Assembly (NCBI RefSeq): GCF_040807025.1
Contig: NC_090942.1
Location: 181,239,247-181,303,246, forward strand
DNA length: 64,000 nucleotides
Direction of reading: 5' to 3'
Origin: Struthio camelus
Taxonomy: Eukaryota > Chordata > Aves > Struthioniformes > Struthionidae
Position numbers and translations under genes: made by a program. The stretch's first letter is position 1, and every line of letters starts with the position of its first letter. This document shows, in pieces, positions 9,745-21,700 of the stretch. The notes below the pieces were generated by a model. The model was not told the origin of the DNA, did no database searches, and saw nothing but the letters and a program-made list of their open reading frames with translations.

Positions 9745-12700
9745 GTGGGTGGGATGGCCTCTGGAGCAATTCTGAGGGCCTAGCCGTGGCCGTGGCTGCG
9801 AGGGAGGAAGGTGCGAGGAGGGCGAGGAGACGCGCGTGGAGGGAGTTCTAGGTGTCGACGTAGGTGGGGAGCAGTAGCTGTTGGGGAGCAGTTTTGTCTC
9901 CGGGTTGTCTCTGGATTCTGCTGGGTGGCGTTGAAGAGGGGGTCAGGAGGCGCTGGAAGAGCCTGCCTCAACGGGTACTGTCCTCTGTGGGTGCTGGAGC
10001 TGTCCTCGACGCGTTTTTGTACTGTGTGCCTTTAGGTTACAGGCATGGAACGGATGTCTCTGTCGGAACGCGAAGACATCTTCTCCAAGTTTACCCGAGC
10101 CCAGCTGAACTACAGTTCTCCTGAGGCGTCAGGTGAGGCCCATCTTCATGATGTTCTGTGGCTGCCCAGAAAGGTGGGGGCGGGCTTGTTCAGGGGCCAG
10201 CGAGGAACGCCCTCTGCCCTCTCCCCCTTGCAGTTAGCATTTGTGCCTTTGGCCCTGGTGCGCTTCAGCGGAGGCACTCGCTGCTTCCCCCTCCTTCCAG
10301 GGGCCTGCTCTGGCTGAGCACCTGCAGGAGGAAGAAACGTGCAACTGGAGGAGACTTTCTCTCCCTGAGTTCCAGTGCCAGCCCCTGCTTTCCAACTGCT
10401 TTTCCCTAGGCAGGCTCGTAGTGCCAGCCTGCCAGTCACCGCCTGGATTTTCCTTCCCTAGGCATCCTGAGGCCTGCTGTTACCCTGGCCCCTCGGCATG
10501 CTCTGGGGAAGCTGCTGCGGAAGTACGTCCCCGCATCTGTTCTGAGGAAGGTATGGCCACAGCTGCCGGGAGCTGTGTTTTTTTTTTTGCCCCGAGGGGA
10601 GGATTTATTCCTTCCGCGGAGAGCGCGGGCTGCTGCCCACGTGTGGGCTCTTGCTTGGTGTTTGCTGGAGGCAGTCAGCTCTCGGGGAGAGCTGGCTGCT
10701 GAAGGTGTCCCGCTCTCGTCTTCCAGATTGATGACAGGCAGCCCCCGGACTACTTGTCCGAGCTACGGCCGGTCACCTGCCTCTTTGTCAAGCTGCAGTT
10801 TGCTGCCGATGTCAACTTAACGCAGATCTGCAAGGCTATCCAGGACAGCAGCGTGATGATGTTGGAGATCATCCGGCCTCACAAGGGCGAGATCAACAAA
10901 ATCTCCATGTTTGATAAAGTGAGTGTGGGGGAGGAGCCCACCCCGCAAAAGCGTGGGCAGCAAACGAGAGGGCAGTGGCTCTCTCGCTCTACTGAGCAGT
11001 GGGGAAAGGAGAAGCAGCTCTGCCTCGGCGCTGGGATCAGCACCCTCTGGCTGGGGGTTGCCCTGAAGCTCTGCTGCTCTCGGCAGAGGCTCGACTCGCA
11101 CGGCATGAGCCGTTTGCCGTAGGCGTTGTCACAAGCTGTGCTGCCCCCGTCCTTGGCAGGGCTGCACGTTCCTGTGTGTGTTTGGACTCCCTGGAGAGAA
11201 GCTGCCCGACGAAAGCGTTCACGCCTTGGAAAGCGCTCTTAAAATCTCCAAGGCGTGCTCCTCGAGGCCTAGGAAAATCGAGTGAGTGGGGAGGCGCGTT
11301 GCCCGGGACTGCGCGGGGGAAGGAGGGAGGGATGGTTTCTCAGCGAGACGTGCCCTCTAGCTTGGCCTCCTCTGTCCCTGGGAGGAAGGAGACAGTGCCC
11401 TGAGAGGTGCCCTTCTTCCCCGCGCCGAGGAGACGTGCTGTGGCCGGCTGGAGTCAGGGACTTTCCGCCCGTCCCAGCTGTGAGGCCTTAGGGGAAGGGC
11501 TGAAAACTGCCTGGCTGCTCTCGGGAGCCCCTTTCACCTGGGGGCGTTACGCTGCGGAGCTCTGCAGGTCCCCGAGGTCTGCCCTGCCAGGGCGGGAGGT
11601 GGTGCGAGGGGAGCTGGGTGAAGGGGTGAAGGTAGGCGGGCAGGCAGGCCTGTGCGCGGGTGCTGCTGAACGCCTGTTGCTCTCCGTGTGTGTCAGGGCC
11701 GTGTCTGTCGGGGTTACCAGCGGGACGGTGTTCTGCGGAGTCGTAGGCCATCGCGTGAGGCACGAATACACAGGTACGAGGTGTTTGGCTGAGGAGTGGG
11801 TGGCTGGGCTGGGTCTGTTCAGCCGGAGCAGTGTGCCAAAGGAAGAGGCAGAGCGGCAGGGAACAGCCTGTTGCCCGTACGTGCTGGGCTGGGACGAGGC
11901 CTGTGGCCTGTGGCCTGTGGCCTGTGGGGAACGAGGGAGGCAGGGCGGGCGCCACTGCGGTGCGGGGGACCGGGCTCAGAGCCTTGTTGTTCCTGTTGGT
12001 TGTGCTGCCAACGGTTTGGGGCTTGCCTGTGCTGGAGGCGATGCAGCCGTTGGCGGTGAAGGGTGGAGCGGGTTGGTTTCATAGGTACGTGAATGCGTGC
12101 TCTCTCTCTGTGGCAGTCATTGGCCAGAAGGTGAATCTGGCAGCCCGGCTGATGGAGCACTACCCTGGGCTGGTGTCCTGTGACGCAGCAACGTACGCAG
12201 CCTCTAGGCTGCCCCGATGGTGCTTCAAGGAGCTGCCGGAGGCAAAGATGAAGGGGGTTGTCGATCCTGGCCCCGTGTATCAATACCTGGGGGTGTCGGC
12301 GAAGTCGTGAGTGTCCTGTTTGAGCGGGCTGGTTGGGGGCAGGGTGGCACACAGGGTCCAGTCTTGGTCCGCCAAGAGGAGTTGTGCAGAGCTGGCCCCC
12401 GCCCACACCTCCCATCGCTGGGGCTGAGAAGATGGAAAGGCAGAGCACAGGTATGCTTTTGGCCTGCCTACGCTGGGGCCTCCTGCTGTAAGGAGACTGG
12501 GAGTGATGCCGGAGGGGTGGAGAAGGCTTTTAGGTGTCCGTAGGCACAGAGGGGCCTTGCAGCCCCTGCCCAAACGGCTTCCAGCTGTGCTTTCTGCCCT
12601 GTGCTTGCTCCATTGCGCGCAAGACTAACGCAGTGGCAATTCTGCCCCAGGGAGGCGTTCTCCCAGCTGCTTCCGAGCATGAGGCTCCCAGAAAGCTTTT

Positions 12701-15700
12701 GATCAGGCCAGGACTCAGTTCCTGAGTGCCTCCTGGTGAAAGTTCAGGTGTTCCCCCGGGCCAGGGTTTGGCATCCTCTTTGGAGGACGTTTGGAAGGTT
12801 GACGTTGCCGTCCCCTTGCAACTTCAGAAAAACTCAAGCCCAAGGTGCCTGGTGCTTGGCGCCTTGGCCCAAGAAGTGACCCTTGTCGTCCTGTTGCACG
12901 TCGTGGCTTGCAGTGTTTTTTCTTGCCCGTCTTTGCCTTGACAGCAGCTGTTGCAGGGCCCCGCTTCTAGAAAGCGCTGCCTGTGAGCACAGGCCAGGGG
13001 ACCAGAGACTTGTTTGGCTTGTCCTGCGGGGTGCAGCAGTGTGCTAGCCAGCGGCACTGCCTGGCTTCTTGCTCATGTCTCTGCTTCCTTGGGCTTTGGC
13101 CTGTGGCGCTCGAGTCTTGATGCTGTCTGGTGTCCCCCTGTGGCCGTTGGGCTTCTTCCTGGCTGCAGCTTTGCTAGTGCTCGTTTGGTGTTTGCGCTCT
13201 CTGCTGGGCCAGTGGGAGCGTGGGCAGGATTTGCTCCGGCTCAAAAGAAGAGCGGGCACCCGGGAGCGCGTACCCTCAGCTCCAGCTCCACGCGTGGCTC
13301 TACGTCCTCCAGCTTCTGCCTACTTAATTGGCTCTTGTTTTTCTCTTCCCGCTGCTAGCGTGTTTGGCATGGATGTTATGAAGGAGAGGTCCGGCTATTC
13401 CCCGTTGCTCGGTAGGTGGAGAACGCCTTGGTCTGCCGAAGGCCGATTTGTTGCCGTCGGTACCTGTTAGTTCCGCTCTGGGAACGGAGAAGCTTTTGCG
13501 AGGGATGGTGTTGCCCGGCGTGGCCCTAAGGGTTTGGTGCATACCTTGGCTCCTAGCTGGTTCCTGTCTTTGGGGTTGGGCCGCAGCTAGAGGTGGGAAG
13601 CAGGGTGAGGCGTGCACCGGGTGCTCCCTGCTGTGCTGCATAGCTAGCGTGGCGGGACCTTTCCAGTGTGCAGTTGCTCACAGCCTCAGGGCTAAAGCGA
13701 TGCCCGTATTTGGGATCGGGGAGGAGATTTCCTTGGGTCTGACTGACCTGCTGCGGCGGCGAGAGAGAAGGGTGCCGACGGCTGTTTGCTTTCCAGCTCG
13801 CTGCAACAGCTCGCTTTCTTGTTTGCCTTCCCAGGTCGGGAGGAGGAGATTGCCCTCTTTGAAAGCTACTTGAAAGCCTACGTGGATAAGAAAGCAAGCC
13901 ACATCATGGCGTTTGAGGGCGTAACAGGCTCTGGAAAGAGCCATTTACTTATGGAGCTTGCCTCTTTAGGCCAGGCTGCTGGGCTCAGGTGAGTGTTGCT
14001 GACCGGGACCTGCGGAACGCTTTCGCTGCCCAGCCGCTGATGTCCGTGGGCTACTGGAGCCCCTCTGCCCGGGTGCGTGGCCCTTGGACTGCAGCATCCC
14101 TGCAAGGCCTGCAGGAGCTGCTGCTGAGGAGCAGCTGCGTGCTCTCCTGCTCCCTCCTGAGGGAGCTAGAGGTGGCTCCTGGAGCCACTGCTGTTGAGCT
14201 TCCTTCTTTGGGCCAGGCACCAAGCAAGGTAGAGCCCGAGCTCAGTCAGGGCTTTGGCCGTAGCCCCAGAGCCAAGAGAAGAAACCCAAGTGGCCCTAGA
14301 TTCCGCCTCTCCCCTAGAGCTTAGTGCGAGAAGCCTGCGGCTGCTTGGGTCCCTCTCTGAATCTCAGTGCCTTTTGCTTCTGCATGGCAGGGTAGTGGCT
14401 GTGGAAGTGCTGGAGCTCAACCTGAAGCAGGTCTACTCTGCCATGCGCATGGTGCTGGCTGTGGCCATGGGCCTGCAGGCCTGTAAATCGTGCAGTGCCA
14501 GACAGCTCGTCCTGCAGGAAAAGCTCCAAGGGCTGGTGGAAGAGAGCAGCTACTGCCTCCTCAACGTGCCTTTCGTCGTTAAGGTGAGAGCGAGAGGCCT
14601 CTGTGGCCGTGGCGAAGGCCTGCTTGTGAGCCGTCCTGTGGCTGTTGTGGTTGGGACACTGTGGCTGGGGAGTGGGCTTAGCTCCCTGGTGGGAGCAGCA
14701 GGAGGGTAGCACAGGCTGTGCTTCTGTTTGTGGGTCCAAAGAGGGGGGCGAGGGGGCCGAGGGGGCCCCTTGTTAGGGGTGAGTGCAGGTGCCAGGCTGC
14801 TGCAGGCAGTTCCTGGGGCCTTGCTCAGCAGCCTGGAAAGGGCATTGCAGAGAGGCTTTGAGAGGGGGCTGATGAGCTGGTGCTGAGTTCACTGGTGCGG
14901 GAGCAGCCTGCTCCCTCGCGCGATTGCCATGGCGAGGGAAGAAGCTCTTCTCCCGCCTCATCCCTCCCTGCAAGAGCTCTGCCAGAGACCCTCAGCAGAG
15001 GGCCTCCGTTGTAGGCTCCCGGTGACGTCCGCGCTGCGTCTCCTCTCCACTGTGTGGGGGAGAGGTAAGATGCTGAGGGCAACAGAGGCGTTTTGCTCGC
15101 TTGGACTTGCGTGGTGGGCAGGTGTGCTGAACCGCCCTGAAAGGCTGTTGCTCTGTGACTCTGCTTTTCCGGCCAGTTTCCCCTGTCGGAGAAGGTGTCC
15201 AAGATGAGCGACGCTCAAAGGACAATGGAACTGGAGTTGGTTTTTAAGAAAGTGCTACAGAAGGTGAGCCGTTCTCCCCATCCTGGGTCAGAGAAGGAAA
15301 GCAAGGCCGCAGGCTGAGGGCTCTGCAGGAGAGCGGTGGGAGCTGGTGGGAGGACAATGTACCGGGGTCATTGCCCTGCAGAGGCTGAACTCCCCGTGCC
15401 ATGTCCCCTGATAACTTTCCTCCTGTGAAGTTGGAGGGCATGTGCTCAGGGGGAGGAGGAACGGTGTCTTTCCGTGCCACCGTGCCCGAGAGACCTTAAG
15501 AGTCTCGGAGCACGGAAGAGCGGGTGAGATTCTGAACGAAGAGGTAGCTGGGGAGAGGAGAGCGACTTCTGCGCGTCCTCTGTGTGGGGAGAGGCCGGCC
15601 AAAGTTTGCCCTGTGGAGGATGCTTGAGAATCCCTCAGAATCCACCCAGACCAACGTGTTTGTTTCAGCTCGTTGAAGACGAACTTGTCCTGTTTGTCAT

Positions 15701-18700
15701 CGACAACGCGCACTACATCGACTCTGCCTCCTGGGCTGTTATGTCGCGCGCGCTCAGAGATGTCCCGCTCTTTGTGGTCATGGGCTTTGCTCCCGCTCGC
15801 TCTAGAAGACAGAGGCTCTGCGAAGCTGCAGCAGACATCATGAAGTTGCAGCAAACGACCCACGTTCATCTGGGAGAGCTGAAAGCTTCAGCTGTTGTGC
15901 AGAAAGCCTGCCGGGAGCTGGGAGTTGTCAGCGTGCCCAGGGACCTAGAGACGTAAGTCCCAGGCGGGGCCTCGGAGCTCTTCCCGAGGGGTTGACCCTC
16001 TGCAGAGAGAGGGCAGGAGGGAACGAACATGGTGGGGCAGTGGGGGCGATTTGCTGGGGCCGAGGCTCTCACTGGTGCTGGGGAGGATCTAGGCTGTTGG
16101 GGCCAGGAGAGACGAGGCTGGCAGCTCTGTGCCTTGGGCACTGTCCGCGACTCTTTTCTGGCGCGTTCCAGCAAGCGCTGTATCTTCCGGGCAGCTCAGA
16201 TGCCAAAGGCAGTGGGAGTGCTGGCCTGTTCAAAAGGGAGGTGTAGCTGTGGCAAAGATGCTGGTCTGAAGCGTGTCCCACCTTGCTTTGCCTGTGTCAG
16301 TCCCTGCTGGATCTGCTCCTTTCCAGGTTCCTGATGCAGAGAAGCTGCGGGATCCCATATTACTGCGAGGAACTGCTGAGCGACCTTAAGCGCCACGACA
16401 TGCTCTTGTTCCACCTGCTGCGGAAGGGCGAGAAAACGGAGGACAAGTGGGAGAGCCTCTTCAGTAAGCACCTTTGTGGCTGACGGCCTGGCTGCTGCGG
16501 CCCATCTTCCAGAGCACGTTGTTGCCCTGGGCTTCCCCTGTGAAGCTGGCACAGGCTGGTGTTGCAGCAGTAGAGGCCTTGGCCTGGCTCAGGCGTGGGC
16601 TCCTGCATGCCTTGCTGCTGGGATAGCCTAAGCACAGGCTGGGGAGTTTGGGTGGCTTTGTGAGGCGAAGCAATGCGGACGGGGCAGAAAATTGCAAAGG
16701 AGGGGAAGAGACGCTCCCTGGCACTAAGCTCAGCCCTGGTATTGTCTGGAGGCAGCATGAACGGGGGCGGTTATTGTGGAGCAGTGCGGAGAGTGGCGTG
16801 GCTGCAGTGTGCCTTGGGTGCAGCCGCGCGGTGGATTTATGCTGCCACGGACCGCAGGGCCCAGCTGCTGTGAGACCTGCTCGGGGGATGAATGCTAAAG
16901 GGTGGAAGATGGAGGGCAAGCGGGAGGTCACGGCCTGAATCGTCTCCCTTTTTGAAAATCGCTTTACGCTGCTCTCTTGCTCCGCTCAGCTTCTGTAACG
17001 GAGGCTTCCCCTGCCGCAGCCTCCTGGAGCTCCAGCGCGGGGAAGGACCGCAGGGTGTGCACCATCAGACCTGACGTGAACCTGCAGAGCATCGTGCTTC
17101 CCTCCACCTTGAAAGGTGAGGGGCCGAGCCCCGCTGCGGCGGCTGGCGGCTGCACGGAGGTTCTTTCCCGGGGCGTGGGCTAGAGAGAGGCTGGGCGTCT
17201 GCGTGCTGCAGAGTTACCCCTCTCAGCTCTGGGGCTCTGCTGGGAAGGTGGCTCTGGTCCCGCTGGTTCTTCCCATTTCTCGGGGTGCTGGATGGGAGGC
17301 TGGGAATGAGCTTCCCTGCCCTCTAGCTGTGACCTTGCGCAGTGAGCCTGGCAGAAACGTTCCCCAAGGAACATGTGTTTCTCCTTTTCCCGGTCCTTGC
17401 TTCCTGTGCTTGCAGGAGGAGCAGAGCCGTGTTGGAGATACGTGCCCTGGGTTGCGACTGCCCAAGGGGTTTGGTCCCTAGGAAAGAAGGCTACAAATGT
17501 AGCGTCTGGTGTGGTGAAGCTAAGGCAGCCTCGGCAGCCTCAGGCTTGGGAGAGGGCAAGAGAGAGACCTGTGGCTTGTTTTTGACAGGGATTGCGCTGG
17601 CTGAGGTGGACAGCATGAAGCCCTCGGAGCGGATGGTCTTGAAGTGCGCAGCCGTCATCGGGCCGACGTTTACCACCGAGCTGCTGTTACGCCTCCTTCC
17701 CAGGTGGACCAGGACCAAGATGAACAAGGCGTTGAATGTCCTGGTGAGAGGCAACGTCTTGAAGTGGCTGAATGCTGGGAAGGTGCCAGAAGGCAGCAGT
17801 GTTCCCGCCGAGGGGTCCGCCACCTCTCTGGAGGAAGAGAGCGGTAAGTGGTGATAATGCGCCCCCGGGAGCGTGGTAGGCTCCTGCTGCTCCCGGCTGT
17901 GTGGCTGGCGGGGCTCGCCAGGGCACGCTGCACTGCCCCCTCCGGTGGTGTGTAATGCCCAGGGCCGGCCTTGCTTCTGCTGCCAGCAGCCTCGGCAGCT
18001 GCTTGCGGGGGTGCGGCTGAAGGCTGTGCGTTGGGAGGGAGAGCAGGGCGGGAGCCTGTTGCGCAGGCTGTGCTGGTGTCGGCAAGGCAAACGGGTCCCT
18101 TTCACCCTAGCGCTGCGAGGCTCCGAGTGCAGGAGCGCTGGTTTCCTGCCAAGGATCCACGCCAAGGCCTGTCTTTCGTCCCCCGGCTGTGGCCCCAGCT
18201 GTGGCTGATGTGAAGGCCCGTTGCCTTTCAGGTGCCCAGAAGCGGTGCTTGGGCGAGACCGAGAAGACGGCGAGGCTGCAGTCTGGCGTCCTGACCTTCT
18301 GCACCCCGCTGCTGCGGGAGGCTGCCTACGAGCTGTGGCCCAAGGGACAGAGGGTGGCCATGCACCGCAAGTGCACGGCCTTCCTGGAGAGGCAAGCGCA
18401 CAAGTGCCAGTGCTGCGGCGGAGGGGACTTTGTGGCCTTCCACCGCTTGGCCCTCGGCAGCGCCCAGGAGGCAGAGAGCTGGGACGACCGCGCCAGCGAA
18501 CGCTACTCGTCCAGCTGGGAGGCCTGGCTGCTCAGACAGGAGGAGCTGAAGAGGGATGAGCTCCGTGCCGCTCCGGGTATGCTAGCTGCCGTGCTTTGGA
18601 GCCTGGGCCCTCCACACTGTGCTTGCGCAATTAATGGAAGCGCTCCTCTGTCTCAAGCGCCGTCCGCAGAAGCGTTTTGCTGGAGCCTAGGGATGCTGTC

Positions 18701-21700
18701 AGCGCAGGGGAGAGGCTTCCCTAAGACTAGCTTAGTCCTCCACTGAGGCCAGCTGCACCAGCAGAGCCATGCTGTGGGCACAGCGTAGAGCCTCTCTGCC
18801 CCGGAACGCCCTCCTGCATTTCCCCGGAATGACCGGAGAGCAGCCCATGTCCTTGCAGTGACAAGAGCCTTGCGGTGCACCCCCCGGCCCCGCAGGCTGA
18901 GGCGCCTTTCCTGGTGGGTGTGCTACGCTTGCCCAAAACATAACAGCCCTGCCGGGAAGGCAGCTCTCGGGGGAAGGGGCCAGGAAGAGAGCTGCCGTCG
19001 GTCCCTTTGACTCTGCTCTCCTCCCCTTTCTGATCGAGCGTGGCAAGATGCAGCTCTTCCCGCGTGTGAGGTGAGGAAGCGTTTAACTCGTGCTTTGTTT
19101 CCAGGTACTGCAAAAGCTCTGCAGAAAGAGAAGAGCTTCCTGGAGGAGACTTTTCGGTGAGGAGAGGAGGTTTTGGTTATGTTGGGAAGTCAGCGGGCCC
19201 AGGGTCTGCAGAGGGGGCAAGTGGAGTTTGCAGTTGTGCCTGCTGGCTGTGACTCTAGCTCAGGAAAGAGCTGGCCTGCAGGGTGGGAGCTGGGATGGGG
19301 TGGCCCTGGAGATGAGCCTCTTGGAGGAAGCCAGTGGGATCAGGGTGACCCAGTGGGGGCAGGGTGGAGCCAGCCCTGCCTTCCTAGCTGTGGGAGAGCA
19401 AAGTTGCGAGGTGTGCAGGGGCAAAGCAGCCAGCGGGAGCAGGGGGGCTGCTGGAAGGTGACAGAAAGGCCTGCTTGACTTTCTCCCTGGGGCAAAGAGC
19501 AGCGTTGCTCCAGCGCAGGGTCAGCAAAGGCACCAACAGCATCGCGTCCTCGTGGATCTTGTTACCGCTAAAGCCAAAGGAAGAGTTTGCTAGGGCTTGA
19601 AAGGGGCAATGTTGCTCCTCGTCCCCGTTTTGCCCTGCCTGGCCCCGCTCGCCTTGGGCTCCGGGGCTCCGGAGCGCGAGAAGACTGCTCAGCGCGCGCG
19701 GGTTGACGTCGCTGCAGTGGAAGATGTGCACAGGGCCTTGCTTGTGCTGCGCTAGAATATGCTGTTGGTCTAGGCAGACGGAGCGGTATAGGTGATGCTA
19801 GCGTGTGTCGTCTTTCTGCGTGATCTTGTCTCTGAGTAGAGCGGCAGAGCAGTTTCTGGCCAGGACGGAACGCGTACCTACGGTGCCCAGCAAGACCAAA
19901 GGGACGCCCGGTGCCGCGTGTGCCTGTGAATGCAGGGCCATTGTGGATTTGGTGCTTGTGCCGCTGGCTCACCACCACATGGCAATGGGCAACGATGCCA
20001 GAGCCCTTTATTACCTGCTGGAGTGCGCGGCTGCCTACTTGCACGTCTCCGACAACTACCTGGTGAGTCGCCCTGCTTGCCGGAGCCCACTGCACAAGGA
20101 GGCCTCTCAGTTGCCTTGTCCTGGGCAAGCCGATTTTGCCATTGCACTAGGACGTGCCTCTGTGGGGACTTGGGGCTGAACCGCTGGCGTCAGAGCCGGC
20201 CTTCTCCCCCTGTTTGCCTCTCCTGGGGCAAGGGAGGCAGGGCAGAGAAGCAGGACCTTTGCACAAGGCGCACGCGCCAGGAGGTGGTGCGAAGGAGCAC
20301 TCGTGCCCGTGGGCTGTGTTAGGGTGGGCATCGCCAGGGGCAGATGTGTGCCCTCCTCAGAGAGCTGCTGGAGGCAACTGGGAACGATGGGGCTGGATGC
20401 AGGCTCTGCACCGACGCTCACCTGCTCTCTGTGTGCTTGTTCCAAGGCCTTTATGAACCTGAAGAAAGCAGAGGTTGTGAGGAGCTCAGCGGCTGAGAAA
20501 GCCGATGTGCTTCCCTGCTTTGAAGAAGCCACCTTCCTGAGCCTGAAAGGGGAGGTAAAGTGCCAGGGAGGTTCTGAGGGCTCTCCTGGTGGGTGGAGTT
20601 GGACGCTTTTGTGGGGGGTGGCGGCGGCGGCGATAGGCCTGGCGTTTTGAGGCACGGCCGCTACCAGCGGCCTTTCCTGTGAGCGCTTCAGCCTCCGGCC
20701 AAAAGCGGTCGAGGCCCTCGGCCTTGGTTCAGGCAGAGCCTGGAAATGTGGTGCGTGCTCAGTCGGAGCCCTTTGGGACTGTCTGAAGAAGCCTTTCTCC
20801 TGTGCAGGTCTGCTACAACATGGGCTGCATGGACCTGGCAAAGAAGACGCTCAGCAAGGCATTGAGCCTGCTGAAGAGAAAATTCCCCCTCACCTCAGCT
20901 GGCGTCGTCTTCCAGTTTCTGCTGGAGAAGTCAGAGCGTGCCTCCCACAGGAAGAACAGAGAGTCCTCCCTTCATCAAGAGGCAGGGTAAGAAGCCGAAG
21001 GGAAAGAGGAGGGAAGGAAGAGGCGTTTCCTGCGTGGTCCCGGGCACCTAGGCCCACACCTGCCTAGGCTTAAGCCCAGACTTTCCCTGAGCATAGGCGT
21101 TAGCACGGGGAAAGCTGCTGAGGGACCTGGAGGCTCCTGGGTGGGGGAGCGGGCACGTGTTGGCTTGTGGGGGGGGGGGTGGTGGGGGTGAGAGCAGAGA
21201 GATGTTCCCAGGGAGCACAGGCTGCAGAGGGGAAGGGAGCCGGCAGGGAGGAGCAGGACGTGGGCAGGGAGGGGTAAGTGGAGGGGAGGTGTGAGAACGA
21301 GGAAGCTCAGGGGTTGCAGCCAGGTGCAAGGCTGCCGTAGAACAAGCCTTTTCCTCGCGGTGCCCAGCTTTGCTTCGCCCTCCCTGGGCTGTAGTGCCAA
21401 CCCGTTCCTGCTAGCAGCCATCTTTCCCTGGGGGTGCTTCTTGGCTCTGCCGCTTCCATGCCTGCAGCCCGGCCTGCATCAGCTGCCGCCCTGCTGGGAG
21501 CAGGTGCAGCTGCCTCCTCTGTCGCCCTGCTTCCCCTGGCCCTGCCTGACCTGGCACTGTGTAGCTAGTGGCTGTGGCCCAGCAGTTTCTCTTGTGTGGC
21601 AGGAGGGAGAGGCTGCCCTGGCTGTTCCGGCAGAGCCACTGCCTTTCCTTGCTGCGGCAGCTCTTCAGCCTGGAGGGCACTTCCAGCGGCCGGAGGCTCT

